Positions 63,761 through 64,000 of a stretch of 64,000 bases of DNA are shown piece after piece (the first letter of the stretch is position 1; each line of letters begins with the position of its first letter). The notes beneath the pieces were generated by a model, which saw only the letters and a list, made by a program, of their open reading frames with translations, was not told where the DNA came from and did not search any database. The stretch is from Candidatus Mycobacterium wuenschmannii. GTDB lineage: Bacteria > Actinomycetota > Actinomycetes > Mycobacteriales > Mycobacteriaceae. The position numbers and the translations under genes were made by a program. Where the stretch lies: assembly GCF_030252325.1 (NCBI RefSeq), contig NZ_CP126981.1:4588001-4652000 (forward strand), written 5' to 3'.

Positions 63761-64000
63761 ATGGCGAGAAAGGGCATTCTGGGCACCAAGCTGGGCATGA
63801 CGCAGGTGTTCGACGAGAACAACCGCGTTGTCCCCGTGACGGTGGTCAAGGCCGGGCCGAACGTGGTGACCCGCATCCGTACTCCGGAGGTTGACGGGTA
63901 CAGCGCGGTGCAGCTGGCCTACGGCGAGATCAGTCCCCGCAAGATCAACAAGCCGCTGGCGGGTCAGTACGCCGCCGCCGGGGTCAACCCGCGCCGGCAC
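63761..64000 (+). CDS. rplC: 50S ribosomal protein L3 (3' end outside window)
   Basis: The first 80 residues of L3, which nucleates 50S assembly near the peptidyl transferase centre. [19 protein letters not shown] is the conserved start, followed by [21 protein letters not shown] at 63761, 14 bases after rpsJ, with GGAGAG upstream. The gene runs off the window end. Confidence 0.98.
   Translation, partial: MARKGILGTKLGMTQVFDENNRVVPVTVVKAGPNVVTRIRTPEVDGYSAVQLAYGEISPRKINKPLAGQYAAAGVNPRRH

Overview
The window reads as a chromosomal segment of a mycobacterium (Mycobacterium in the wide sense). The main reasons are the high G+C content, the many GTG and TTG starts, and gene order that follows the ribosomal/RNA polymerase neighbourhood of M. 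tuberculosis from rplA to rplC. Gene names are assigned from recalled family sequences and synteny; no database search was run. There is no phage, insertion sequence, plasmid origin, CRISPR array, rRNA or tRNA that I can see.

Layout. (1) 1-14.7 kb: the 3' end of rplA; a convergent ECF sigma factor of the ECF42 type with its DGPF/YCII partner; two mycolic-acid SAM methyltransferases; an ABC1/UbiB-like kinase between two paralogous alpha/beta hydrolases; a DinB-fold protein; then on the plus strand a GH38 alpha-mannosidase, a small hypothetical protein, a ROK sugar kinase and a small winged-helix-like gene enclosed by a long perfect inverted repeat. (2) 14.7-27.3 kb: rplJ-rplL behind an L10 leader, a TetR/carotenoid-oxygenase pair, the Mce ATPase mkl (mceG), then rpoB-rpoC with a strong terminator and an array of imperfect palindromes behind it. 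(3) 27.7-36.2 kb: endonuclease IV, a lipoprotein esterase, an acyl-CoA dehydrogenase/enoyl-CoA hydratase/PaaX-like module, a flavin monooxygenase, two DUF3060 secreted proteins and a TetR regulator. (4) 36.2-40.9 kb: the str operon rpsL-rpsG-fusA-tuf. (5) 41.0-54.9 kb: a SHOCT membrane protein, a mycofactocin-type SDR, an arginine/ornithine module (rocD, ddaH, Lrp/AsnC regulator), a ferredoxin reductase, and the complete mycofactocin locus mftR-mftA-mftB-mftC-mftD-mftE-mftF-mftG, including the 31-residue precursor MftA. (6) 54.9-63.1 kb: TetR regulator, P450, lipoprotein carboxylesterase, SnoaL-like protein, a large Gly-rich PGRS protein with a Sec signal peptide instead of a PE domain, and a hotdog-fold protein. 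(7) 63.1-64.0 kb: start of the S10 operon (rpsJ, rplC).

How it works together. The ribosomal and polymerase genes are the core. The mft genes make the redox cofactor mycofactocin, which SDR dehydrogenases such as the one at 41.96 kb are expected to use. Lipid functions surround these: mycolate modification, fatty-acid beta-oxidation, esterases, and the ATPase for Mce lipid import. The most notable unexplained items are the 28-bp inverted repeat around the gene at 14.4 kb, the 30-bp-period palindrome array at 27.4 kb, the Sec-type PGRS protein, a nearly identical 21-nt motif in the leaders of the str and S10 operons, and several clean palindromes in divergent or regulatory intergenic regions.
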